Of a stretch of DNA of 64,000 bases, positions 53,275 to 61,695 are shown piece after piece. The position numbers and the translations under genes are program-made. This DNA comes from JABDMH01 sp050298535 (GTDB lineage Bacteria; Bacteroidota; Bacteroidia; Chitinophagales; Saprospiraceae), in the NCBI GenBank assembly GCA_050298535.1, contig JBNKUI010000075.1:1-64000 (forward strand). The letters are read 5' to 3'. The notes beneath the pieces were generated by a model. That model was not told the origin of the DNA and did no database searches. It saw only the letters and a program-made list of their open reading frames with translations. Every line of letters starts with the position of its first letter. Position 1 is the first letter of the stretch.

Positions 53275-54054
53275 ATGATTGATTTAGAACCTATTGAAAA
53301 GTATCAGGTCATTTGGCTTGTAGGATTGGTGTTTATTAATCACATACTTATCTTTCTGTATAGCCTGTATACCAAGCGAACGAAAGTTATTAAGAAAATC
53401 TATGCATTGACACCAAGTGAACGTCAATTGAAAGTTGAATTTCGGAATGGATTGATGACAACACCGATTCATTCTATAATTATTCTGCTATTCCTGGCTA
53501 CTGGAATGCTCAATGTGACTAGTGAGGACATCTGGACCATTTTGATTACATTCTTTGTTGTGTTCTGGTGGACTGAGTTTTGGCATTATGTATCGCACCG
53601 AGCGATGCACCTGAAATTTCTTTTAAGCATCCATCGGGAGCATCATAGGTCGCATATTACAAATCCCTGGTCCGCTGTATCTTTTTCCTTGCTTGAGAAG
53701 ACAATTTTTTCTTTTGGAATTGTGAGTTTTGCCGCCGTTTACTCTCACTATTTCAGTTTCTCGTTCCATGGATTCTGTGCCTATTATACTTTTTATTTTG
53801 CTACCAATATTTTGGGGCATTCCAATATTGAGTTTAGAAGTGTTCGATATCCTTTCAGTTTGATGGGATATATAATTAACTCTCCTTCATATCATGCCAT
53901 GCATCATGCCAGATATATAAAGAACTACGGTCTCATTACGTCTGTGTTTGATCGGTTGTTCAATACTCGATGGGAGGATTCGGACGAGGTACTGATCCGG
54001 GCTGCAGAGGGAAAGCCCCTTAGGAAGTTGTCAGAGAAGCCAAAGTTATCGTGA
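53275..54054 (+). CDS. Sterol desaturase/fatty acid hydroxylase family protein
   Basis: 259 residues from the ATG at 53275, after a TTG at 53272. Three to four membrane helices are seen. The iron-binding histidine boxes are complete: HYVSHRAMH, HREHHRSH and, after the second helix pair, HAMHH, with HSN between. The family hydroxylates or desaturates lipids and carotenoids with a di-iron centre and an electron donor from elsewhere. The substrate could be a carotenoid, hopanoid or fatty acid. A MITE-like element lies 95 bases downstream. Confidence 0.85.
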   Translation: MIDLEPIEKYQVIWLVGLVFINHILIFLYSLYTKRTKVIKKIYALTPSERQLKVEFRNGLMTTPIHSIIILLFLATGMLNVTSEDIWTILITFFVVFWWTEFWHYVSHRAMHLKFLLSIHREHHRSHITNPWSAVSFSLLEKTIFSFGIVSFAAVYSHYFSFSFHGFCAYYTFYFATNILGHSNIEFRSVRYPFSLMGYIINSPSYHAMHHARYIKNYGLITSVFDRLFNTRWEDSDEVLIRAAEGKPLRKLSEKPKLS

Positions 54055-54956
54055 TGTTAGGTGAGTACTTGTTGGGTATTCAGCGCCAGGAGATGGCGAA
54101 TAGGACCTAAGCGTCTGAACACTGAATTGAAGATTTCTGGCTATTAGCCATATACAGTGGGTTTAAGGAATTAGGGATAGATTTTTTTAAGATTTTGGCC
54201 GGTTTTTATGTATTGGATTCCTGCCTTCAGGATTGGGCGAGCGTCACACCTATGTTTTGCAGCGGCCATGCTCTATACTGTATGAGCCGAACTAGGAAGT
54301 AGAGCGGAGAACCTGCAATATCTAACCTCGGAGAATTAATTGCAGGGGAGTAAGATGCGCGAGTTTATAGAGCATAGCGGAAAAGCATATAGTGTGACCG
54401 ACCAAGGCTGACAGCAGGCAGTTTTGCCCAACTTTTTCTGCAAAAAGTTGGCCGCCGGAGGCATCTGGAGTAATACAATCCAATTCTTTAGCTAACCCTA
54501 TATTAAACCAAGCTACCATTTACACCATGGTTACCATACAACATGATTTCACTCCATGTGCACGAAACCCACTGTATATGACCAAGACCCAGATTTCTTG
54601 AATGGTTTAGTGGAGATCAAGAGATGTGATTTATTAAAGGATAGTATAAAGCTGGAGTCATTTTGTAACTCTACGCCAATTGCAGACGGTATGGGCATCA
54701 AGTTAGTAGCAAATCTGCATGGTACAGATTGTTTGTGAACGTTGGATTTGGGGAGTTTCGCTGTATTTCGTCATGGTTGTCATCAAAAGACAATAAATAG
54801 GTTTCAATCATTCAGGCGGAATTGTAAGTTGAAAAGACTCTTTCTTTATTATCTTTATTAGTGGTAATTAGGAATTGTCTATGTTAAGAATTCTATGTCA
54901 CATATGATTTGGCGGAGTTCGTTTTGGGCTCTTGTTTTTACAAATTTCTGCATATT
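54055..54956. other. Intergenic region carrying a MITE-like element
   Basis: No convincing gene in 900 bases; the frame at 54556-54738 is unsupported. About half is the inverted-repeat element at 54149-54580. The last 200 bases before the DUF1080 gene probably hold its promoter. Confidence 0.55.
54149..54580. mobile_element. 432-bp MITE-like element with 16-bp terminal inverted repeats
   Basis: Ends CATATACAGTGGGTTT (54149-54164) and AAACCCACTGTATATG (54565-54580) are perfect inverted copies. The interior has no gene but is structured: a perfect stem CCAACTTTTT/AAAAAGTTGG at 54428-54451 with a four-base loop, and other short inverted pieces. No target duplication was evident. This fits a non-autonomous mobile element or an RNA-structured repeat. 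Confidence 0.65.
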
Positions 54957-55814
54957 ATGGGAAGTATTTATCTAGTTAGCAGAGATGCTTGCATTAGCAT
55001 CTGGTTGATCTTGTTTACCATTAGTTGTGTTGCGCAAGATGGTGATTATCAATGGGAGTATCTTTTTAATGGCGAGGATATATCGGATTGGGACACCTAT
55101 ATTGGTCCGGCATTTCAAGGAGGTGAATGGAGTAAAGGTCCGGTGTTAGGCCTAAATAATGACCCAGAAGAAGTGTTTTCAGTGTCCAATATTGAGGGAG
55201 AGGCTGTAATTCATATTTCGGGAAAGCGTTTTGGAGGCTTGTCAACTCAAAGGGAATTTTCAAATTACCACTTGCAAGTACAGTTCAAGTGGGGTGAGAA
55301 GAAATATCCGCCAAAGGAGAATGGTCCTCGGGATAGTGGCCTTTTGTATCATGCCGTGGGAGATCATGGGGCGGATGGTGGATTTTGGATGCGTTCCCAG
55401 GAGTTTCAAATACAAGAGGGAGACACAGGAGATTATTGGGGATGTGCCGGCGCCACCTTTGATATTCCAGTACGTGTTGAAGAAGATAATTTCATCTATG
55501 ATCCACAAGGTGATTTATTGCATTTTTCTCCTGCAATTGATCGTGGCAGGCATGCTGTGAAATCTAAGGATGCTGAAAATCCATCGGGTGAATGGAATAC
55601 CATTGATCTCTACTGTTTTGACGGAACAGCAATTCATGTAATCAATGGGCAAAAAAATATGGCATTATATAATTCATCTCAAATTGAGGAAAATGGTAAT
55701 GAGATCCCATTGACTAGAGGTAAAATTCAATTACAGTCAGAAGGTGCTGAAGTTTTTTATAAAGAGATCAGAATAAGAACGATATCAGAATTACCTGTTG
55801 AATTATTAAATTAG
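54957..55814 (+). CDS. DUF1080 domain protein, secreted
   Basis: About 285 residues from the ATG at 54957, which places a signal peptide (SIWLILFTISCVAQ) near the start; 54909 is an alternative. The domain matches DUF1080, a jelly-roll like that of LamG and GH16: EYLFNGEDISDWDTYIGP, GGLSTQREFSNYHLQVQFKWG, DSGLLYHAVGDHG, EFQIQEGDTGDYW and IQLQSEGAEVFYKEIRIR. Members act as 3-keto-disaccharide hydrolases or as carbohydrate binders. Its neighbours downstream are GH43 enzymes, which supports carbohydrate use. Length is normal. It is monocistronic by spacing. Confidence 0.8.
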   Translation: MGSIYLVSRDACISIWLILFTISCVAQDGDYQWEYLFNGEDISDWDTYIGPAFQGGEWSKGPVLGLNNDPEEVFSVSNIEGEAVIHISGKRFGGLSTQREFSNYHLQVQFKWGEKKYPPKENGPRDSGLLYHAVGDHGADGGFWMRSQEFQIQEGDTGDYWGCAGATFDIPVRVEEDNFIYDPQGDLLHFSPAIDRGRHAVKSKDAENPSGEWNTIDLYCFDGTAIHVINGQKNMALYNSSQIEENGNEIPLTRGKIQLQSEGAEVFYKEIRIRTISELPVELLN

Positions 55815-56327
55815 TATGAAAAATACACTGTAGAAACAGTTGATTTTCCTGCCTGTTACTTATACTTTATGGACACAGATTGCACTCATTGAATAGGCCA
55901 CTAGACATTGAAACGCCCAAGATGAAAGACTCCTCCGAGTATTTTCTCAGACTGATATACACGTCCAAAGGTGTGGGAGAAGATATTTAATGTATGCACG
56001 ACATTGACTTCGATTTCAAAAAGGTTCAATAAAAAATTAAGCCAACAGATGAAGGGTCTGCGAAGACAAAAGATGATCTATTTGGTTGGTAGATTCTATA
56101 TGCAAAGATGGCTGGATTGCGAATAGTCTGAAACTGCTGCCCCAGCTTTTTGACATCCAAGTTCCGACATCACTCGCACGACAAAGCAGATCTCTTTCTA
56201 TTGGTGGTATACATCGATATAGTCATTACCACAATCCACACTCTCACATTCACTCAAGTAATCATAATTGTAAATCATACACGAATCTATTCTCTGGATC
56301 GTATATTAGAGATCTTAAGCTAAGTCT
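55815..56327. other. Intergenic region, nothing seen
   Basis: About 510 bases without a supported gene. A plus frame at 56086-56340 runs into the GH43 start but has no motif. It probably holds the promoter of the GH43 pair. Confidence 0.4.
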
Positions 56328-56336
56328 ATGCTTTGT

Positions 56337-58445
56337 ATGAATTGGCCGGTTTTCTCATCATTCGGACAAATCGTCCTGACCCTATCTCTCGCCACTTCGA
56401 GCTTGATGGGGCAATCAAGTAGTATTATGCATACCTGGATGGCAGATAATGGCAATGGGACCTTTTCGAATCCCCTATTCTATGAAGAATTTTCAGATCC
56501 GGATCTGATACGGGTAGGAGATGATTACTACATGACAGGCACGACTATGCATACCATGCCGGGCTTACCCATCTTACACTCTGTCGATTTGGTAAATTGG
56601 GAGCTCCTAAGCTACGCCGTTGAGCGCCTCGATCTAGGGCCTGAATTAAGGTTGGAGGAAGGGAAGGAATTTTATGGGCGGGGTATCTGGGCACCTTGCA
56701 TTAGGTATCATGATGACACTTTCTATATTTTTTCCAATGTAAATGGACACGGTACCCAACTTTTCTCAGCCACCGACCCACGGGGTCCCTGGACACATCA
56801 ACAGATGAAGGTCGGCCTGCATGACCTTTCCGTCTTATTTGATGATGACGGAAAAATCTATGCGGTATGGGGATACGATGAAGTAAAACTAGTGGAGCTA
56901 ACGAAGGATCTGCTTGATACAATCCCTGGTAGCTCGCGAGTGATTGTTGAGGCAGGTCGTGGAGCAGGAGAGGGATGTCACTTTTATAAGATCGATGGAA
57001 AATACTTTATTACGAATACGAATTACGATCCAGCTTGCTACCAGGTTTGTCTTCGTTCCAGTCATCCTGAGGGTCCCTATGAAATCAAAGTCATCAGTGC
57101 CGAGGAAAACATGGGAATAGCCCAAAAAGGCAGGATCTGGAACACTCGAAGTGGTCCTCCGTATGCGATAACAGAATATCCTGCAAACTACGTGGGATGC
57201 ATACCCATGCATCAGGGAGGCATTGTGGAAACGCAGACTGGTGAATGGTGGGGCTGGTCGATGATGGACTTTAATGCTATTGGCAGAGTCACCGCACTCT
57301 CTCCTGTCACTTGGGTAGATAACTGGCCCATGCTGGGCCTGGAAGGCAATCTTACACGATCACCCAGAACCTGGATAAAACCTAATACAGGAAATGAATC
57401 AGAACCCAGGGCACCTTTCCAAAAAGATGATGAATTTGACGGACCTGTGCTGGCCAATGCGTGGCAATGGAATCATGTGCCAGTCGAAAATAAATGGTCA
57501 TTGGAGGAACGCCCGGGATATCTGCGGCTGCATGCGTTAGCGGCTCCCTCTTTTTGGATGGCAAGGAACACACTGACACAACGGGGTGTGGGGCCTGAAT
57601 CCTCTGGTCTTGTTGAATTGGATGTTGCGGGTCTGCGAAATGGAGATGTTGCAGGACTTGCCCTCCTCAACTTACCCTATGCATGGCTGGGGATAGAAAT
57701 GTCAGGCTTCGGAAAGACCTTAGTATTTCACGACCAGCAGCGACAACAATTTATTCGAAATCCCCTCGAGCAGAACATCGTCTGGCTTAAGGTTGATTGT
57801 GATTTTGAGGAGGACAAAGCCATGATGAGTTATAGCTTGGATGGAGAAAAGTTTACTGAAATTGGCGGAGAAATTCTTATGCCCTATCAATTAAAGACCT
57901 TTCAGGGAACCCGATATGCCTTATTTAATTTTAATCAACAAGGTGTAGAAGGAGGGTATGCTGATTTTAATTATTTCCATTTGGAAGAGCCACGCTTTAA
58001 GGCTTTAACTCGTCCCATTCCTTTTGATAAAAATATTCGTTTAATTAATATTGCCGATAGTCTGGTTTTGGTCAATTATAAAAACCTACTAAGACCCGTA
58101 CCGGCAGATAGTCCATTGGCTCAAGGTGATGCCTCTTTATTTAAGGTCGTCGATCGTGGTCAGGGGAGAGTTGCGCTCCAGTCTGTATCGACCCATGGAT
58201 TTGTCACGGTACAAGGACTTGCGGGTATTGCGGAGGTACGGATCGAGACAGATGATCAGGGTGCAGCATCTACTTTTCAATGGCAGGATATGCTGCGGGA
58301 TGATTTGATGCTTATGTCACTTTATTCGCATCGCTATTTATTTGTACAACCCAATTCAAATAACTTGTGCTCTGCTGACGCACGCGGTGCCCGTCCAGAT
58401 CGAAAGGGTGGAGCATGTTTTCGTTGGCAGATCGTATCTCAGTAA
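56337..58445 (+). CDS. GH43 enzyme with C-terminal beta-sandwich and beta-trefoil, secreted
   Basis: 702 residues from the ATG at 56337 (56328 is also possible), with a signal peptide (cleavage near SSLMG). The five-blade propeller of GH43 is shown by EFSDPDLIRVGDDYYMTGT (base Asp54 or Asp56), MPGLPILHSVDLVNWELL, LHDLSVLFDDDGKIYAVWG and EGCHFYKIDGKYFIT, where the Glu is the likely acid. From about residue 330 comes a beta-sandwich (FDGPVLANAWQWNH...), as in GH43 xylosidases. The last 140 residues (DSLVLVNYKNLL to the end) look like a beta-trefoil. A beta-xylosidase or arabinofuranosidase role is inferred. The next GH43 gene starts 22 bases after its stop. Confidence 0.85.
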   Translation: MNWPVFSSFGQIVLTLSLATSSLMGQSSSIMHTWMADNGNGTFSNPLFYEEFSDPDLIRVGDDYYMTGTTMHTMPGLPILHSVDLVNWELLSYAVERLDLGPELRLEEGKEFYGRGIWAPCIRYHDDTFYIFSNVNGHGTQLFSATDPRGPWTHQQMKVGLHDLSVLFDDDGKIYAVWGYDEVKLVELTKDLLDTIPGSSRVIVEAGRGAGEGCHFYKIDGKYFITNTNYDPACYQVCLRSSHPEGPYEIKVISAEENMGIAQKGRIWNTRSGPPYAITEYPANYVGCIPMHQGGIVETQTGEWWGWSMMDFNAIGRVTALSPVTWVDNWPMLGLEGNLTRSPRTWIKPNTGNESEPRAPFQKDDEFDGPVLANAWQWNHVPVENKWSLEERPGYLRLHALAAPSFWMARNTLTQRGVGPESSGLVELDVAGLRNGDVAGLALLNLPYAWLGIEMSGFGKTLVFHDQQRQQFIRNPLEQNIVWLKVDCDFEEDKAMMSYSLDGEKFTEIGGEILMPYQLKTFQGTRYALFNFNQQGVEGGYADFNYFHLEEPRFKALTRPIPFDKNIRLINIADSLVLVNYKNLLRPVPADSPLAQGDASLFKVVDRGQGRVALQSVSTHGFVTVQGLAGIAEVRIETDDQGAASTFQWQDMLRDDLMLMSLYSHRYLFVQPNSNNLCSADARGARPDRKGGACFRWQIVSQ

Positions 58446-58467
58446 ATAAAATTCAAATAATCAGAAA

Positions 58468-60159
58468 ATGAAAAAAAATAGTTACTTATTCCTTTTTATC
58501 CTCGTCTTAGGTATATTATTTAATAGCTGTGACGATGGGGGCAGTGTACCATCCGAATCTGTGGAGGCAGCAACTATTCAAAATCCAATTCTGAGTGGAT
58601 TTTATCCGGATCCCAGCATCTGTCAGGTGGGAAATGATTACTACCTGATCAATTCCAGTTTTGCCTATTTTCCAGGCCTTCCCATTTTCCATAGCAATGA
58701 TTTGGTTAACTGGGAACAAATTGGGCATGTGCTGGACCGCAATGAGCAATTGCAACTAGACAGCCAGGGCATTACACGAGGCTTATTTGCTCCCGCTATA
58801 TCCTACCATGACGGTACATTCTATGTGATTTGCACGAATATTGATCATAAAGGCAATTTTGTGGTTACAGCGACAGATCCCAGGGGACCCTGGTCTGATC
58901 CTGTGTGGACTCCCGAAATGCAGGGTATAGATCCCAGTATTTATTTTGAAGAGGATGGCTCTGCATATATAGTGTTCAACAGCGGGCCTCCTAATGGTGA
59001 GTCCCTGTATAGCGGGCATCGAACTATTAGAATTGTGGACTTTGACAAAGATGAGTTGAAGGTGACATCAGAACCCGAAATCATTGTGGATGGTGGTAGT
59101 GATATCTCACAAGAACCTATTTGGATTGAAGCCCCTCATATCTATAAGATTAATGATTGGTACTATCTAATGTGCGCCGAGGGTGGTACAAGCTGGGGTC
59201 ACTCGGAAGTTGTCTTTCGTAGTAAGTCAGTCAAGGGCCCTTACGAACCCTACGAAGATAATCCAATTTTGACTCAACGTCATCTGGATCCCAATCGAGC
59301 GAATCCAGTGGGTTGTGCGGGGCATGCAGACATGGTGCAAGCTCCTGATGGCAGCTGGTGGGCTGTGTTTCTCGCTACCCGTCCATATGAAGGATTGCAT
59401 TTCAATATTGGACGTGAAACATTTATTGCCCCGGTAGAGTGGATTAATGATTGGCCGGTTATTAATCCTGATTTTGATGAAATTCAATTTAGCTATCCGG
59501 GACCTGCATCTCCCATGGTTACAGAAGCTACAAGACCACACAATGGTCACTACACACTCAGAGATGATTTTAATGATTTGCATATGAGCTGGGTCTTTGT
59601 TAGGAATCCCAGAGAGGATTGGTATCGAATATCAGATGGATATTTAGAAATTGATGTAAGGCCAGAGACGATAAAAGGTAGGGGAAATCCCAGCTTTGTG
59701 GGGAGACGACAGAAATATCACTATGGGGAGGTGAAAACAAAGATGTCGTTTAATCCCGCCGGTCCATCTGAGCAGGCAGGCTTGCTGCTCGTGCAGAACG
59801 AACGTCATCATTACTTCCTCTGCAAAGAATTGAGTGATGGTGAACCGGTAGTCAGCCTGTATCAAATCAATAGGGGAGAAGAATCGTTACTGCAATCTGC
59901 GCCATTGCCCAGTGAGGATAGTGACCTGATATTGCAGGCAACCTCCCGCGGGAGTAAATTAGAATTTCTCTATGGCACTGAAGATGATATAAAATCGCTG
60001 ATCACTGATGTAGATGCTACCATCCTTAGTACTGAATCTGCTGGAGGTTTTGTCGGCATAGTACATGGGCCATATGCAACTTCTAATGGTGTTGAATCAG
60101 ATAATAAGGCGAGATTCGATTGGTTTGAGGAGAAAGCAGCTGATAAGGTCTATGACTAA
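58468..60159 (+). CDS. GH43 beta-xylosidase/arabinofuranosidase, lipoprotein
   Basis: 563 residues. A lipoprotein signal ends ILFNSC (Cys21). GH43 propeller motifs are NPILSGFYPDPSICQVGNDYYLIN (Asp48 base), FPGLPIFHSNDLVNWEQIG, GIDPSIYFEEDGSAYIVF (second Asp) and IWIEAPHIYKINDWYYLM (Glu acid). The C-terminal part, from about residue 370, is a beta-sandwich of the xylosidase type (LRDDFNDLHMSWVFVR to the end). This matches GH43 subfamilies with beta-xylosidase activity. It starts 22 bases after the first GH43 gene. The lipoprotein anchor suits surface or periplasmic action on oligosaccharides. Confidence 0.9.
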   Translation: MKKNSYLFLFILVLGILFNSCDDGGSVPSESVEAATIQNPILSGFYPDPSICQVGNDYYLINSSFAYFPGLPIFHSNDLVNWEQIGHVLDRNEQLQLDSQGITRGLFAPAISYHDGTFYVICTNIDHKGNFVVTATDPRGPWSDPVWTPEMQGIDPSIYFEEDGSAYIVFNSGPPNGESLYSGHRTIRIVDFDKDELKVTSEPEIIVDGGSDISQEPIWIEAPHIYKINDWYYLMCAEGGTSWGHSEVVFRSKSVKGPYEPYEDNPILTQRHLDPNRANPVGCAGHADMVQAPDGSWWAVFLATRPYEGLHFNIGRETFIAPVEWINDWPVINPDFDEIQFSYPGPASPMVTEATRPHNGHYTLRDDFNDLHMSWVFVRNPREDWYRISDGYLEIDVRPETIKGRGNPSFVGRRQKYHYGEVKTKMSFNPAGPSEQAGLLLVQNERHHYFLCKELSDGEPVVSLYQINRGEESLLQSAPLPSEDSDLILQATSRGSKLEFLYGTEDDIKSLITDVDATILSTESAGGFVGIVHGPYATSNGVESDNKARFDWFEEKAADKVYD

Positions 60160-60546
60160 GGACTCGGGTCAAGAGTGAGGTAAGCTTCAGCTTTAAGCTA
60201 TCGTTGCCAGTGAGGACAGGGGTTGTGCTAAGTTTAAAAGGGGAAGACCCTAGCCCCTGTGGTGACTGAAGTTCATGGGGAAGATTTACCTGTTTTGCCT
60301 TCGCTTCGCCAAAGAAAAGCGGGAGCCAATGAATTTGCTAGTGCTTCTTTATTGATAATGGGTTGAATTACAGGTGAATTCCTTGGTTTTTGGAGTGAAG
60401 ATGGTAACCTTCGCTTTAAGCTATGACTCCCAGGAAGTTAAGAATGAAGAGACCACAGCCTTGCTTTTCCTGCCAACCAAAAGTCTAGAGTAAGTCACAC
60501 CCACACCCATACACACACCCACACCCATGCACACACCCACACCAAA
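60160..60546. other. Intergenic region with simple repeat
   Basis: No gene in 387 bases between convergent genes. A CACACCC-rich simple repeat fills its end (60496-60543). Confidence 0.5.
60496..60543. repeat. CACACCC simple repeat
   Basis: An irregular array of ACACCC and CCATACAC or CCATGCAC units, about 16-22 bases long, repeated nearly three times just past the stop of the esterase gene. Probably length-variable. Confidence 0.8.
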
Positions 60547-61410
60547 CTACAACCCAAATTCTTCCAAAAAAGCATCGGTCAGTTCCAGTATTTCTTCATC
60601 AAAATAACGGGCATATTTTTCATTACCTTCTCCGAGATAATGTTTCCGATCGGGATACCAGTGGAGATTATAGCAGTTACCCAATTTATTCATCCTTGCT
60701 GCGAAGAAGTGGACGATGTAAGGGAGAACCTGATTGTCATCCCTACCATGAAAAGCAATAGCAGGTGGCATATTCTCTTTAAGATGGTGGTAAGGAGAGA
60801 TGGACCATATTTCTTTTCTGCGCTCTCCCAGTAGCATTTCAATCCAGGGCTCTAAAGTATTGACATTACTTGAGAAAAGTAAGAGGGCATTAGGTTCGGG
60901 GCTGATCGACAAGTCGTCACTCGCTTCATTGATGGAATCAAGTAAGGCAGTAGACAAAGCTAATTGTCCACCTGCTGACTGACCTCCCACTGCGATTTTT
61001 TCGGAATCTATATTTAGGGAATCGGCATGTGCTCTTAACCATCTGATGGCAGATCGTGCGTCCTTGACTGCCTCGATCGGTGTAATGTCAGGATTAGGAT
61101 AGGTGCCATCCGGATTGATGGATAGTCGGTATTCAAATGAGAAGGTCACATATCCTTTTCGGGCGTATCGCCGACATGCTTCGTGAAACTCTGAGGGAGA
61201 TCCAAAGGCCCAACCTCCACCATGGAATAGTGCAATGGCCGCCTGCTTATTTGCATCATTTTGCACAGCGGGATGAAACATATCTACCATCAACTCCTGG
61301 TTGTCGATCACTTTGTATACCAGCGAATCCTGTGTGACATCCGACTCCTGAGCCTCAGAAATATGGATCGATAGAACAAAGGATAACAGAAGGAAAAGTG
61401 ATAGTCTCAT
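60547..61410 (-). CDS. Alpha/beta hydrolase (carboxylesterase), secreted
   Basis: 287 residues from the ATG at 61410, which begins a signal peptide (MRLSLFLLLSFVLSIHISEA). A start at 61461 adds 17 unlikely residues. Motifs are ALFHGGGWAFG (oxyanion loop), GGQSAGGQLALS (nucleophile Ser), GRDDNQVLP (acid Asp) and DRKHYLGEG (His). This is the BD-FAE or hormone-sensitive-lipase-like carboxylesterase type. Such enzymes in GH43 gene clusters often remove acetyl or feruloyl groups from xylan. It converges with the GH43 pair, so regulation is separate. Confidence 0.85.
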   Translation of the reverse strand: MRLSLFLLLSFVLSIHISEAQESDVTQDSLVYKVIDNQELMVDMFHPAVQNDANKQAAIALFHGGGWAFGSPSEFHEACRRYARKGYVTFSFEYRLSINPDGTYPNPDITPIEAVKDARSAIRWLRAHADSLNIDSEKIAVGGQSAGGQLALSTALLDSINEASDDLSISPEPNALLLFSSNVNTLEPWIEMLLGERRKEIWSISPYHHLKENMPPAIAFHGRDDNQVLPYIVHFFAARMNKLGNCYNLHWYPDRKHYLGEGNEKYARYFDEEILELTDAFLEEFGL

Positions 61411-61640
61411 TGCAACTTGTTTGGTTGGCCTATAATATGAACAAATATTACCAATACTCAAGGTTACTCCGGGTTCGCATGCTTATAGAATTAGGATATA
61501 GAACATAGCCATAATTTATTTACCAAACCTCACTCCGGTTTGGCTATAGCACCCTAGTTATCGGGAATAGTAGTTTTTAGTTGAGATCAAGGTAGGACGA
61601 TTAGGTCTGAGCATTTTATCTTGATTTCATTAGTAGGCAT

Positions 61641-61671
61641 AAAAAGAGGTGCGAAGATCATCCGCACCTCT
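61641..61671 (-). terminator. Rho-independent terminator of the Gfo/Idh/MocA gene
   Basis: Stem AGAGGTGCG (61645-61653) and CGCACCTCT (61663-61671) with a nine-base loop. On the minus strand it is followed by TTTTT. It lies 25 bases past the stop of the gene ending at 61696, in the right place for termination. Confidence 0.8.
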
Positions 61672-61695
61672 ATGATAAAAGTCTTTCTATTTTTC

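Noticed and set aside
54428..54451. Stem CCAACTTTTT/AAAAAGTTGG considered as an integron attC site
   Set aside because: attC sites are longer and have L and R box pairs; this is a simple 24-base hairpin inside the MITE-like element.
54556..54738. 60-codon plus frame overlapping the right end of the MITE-like element
   Set aside because: It begins inside the element and has no recognisable feature.
56086..56340. 84-codon plus frame upstream of the first GH43 gene
   Set aside because: No motif, overlaps the GH43 start in another frame.
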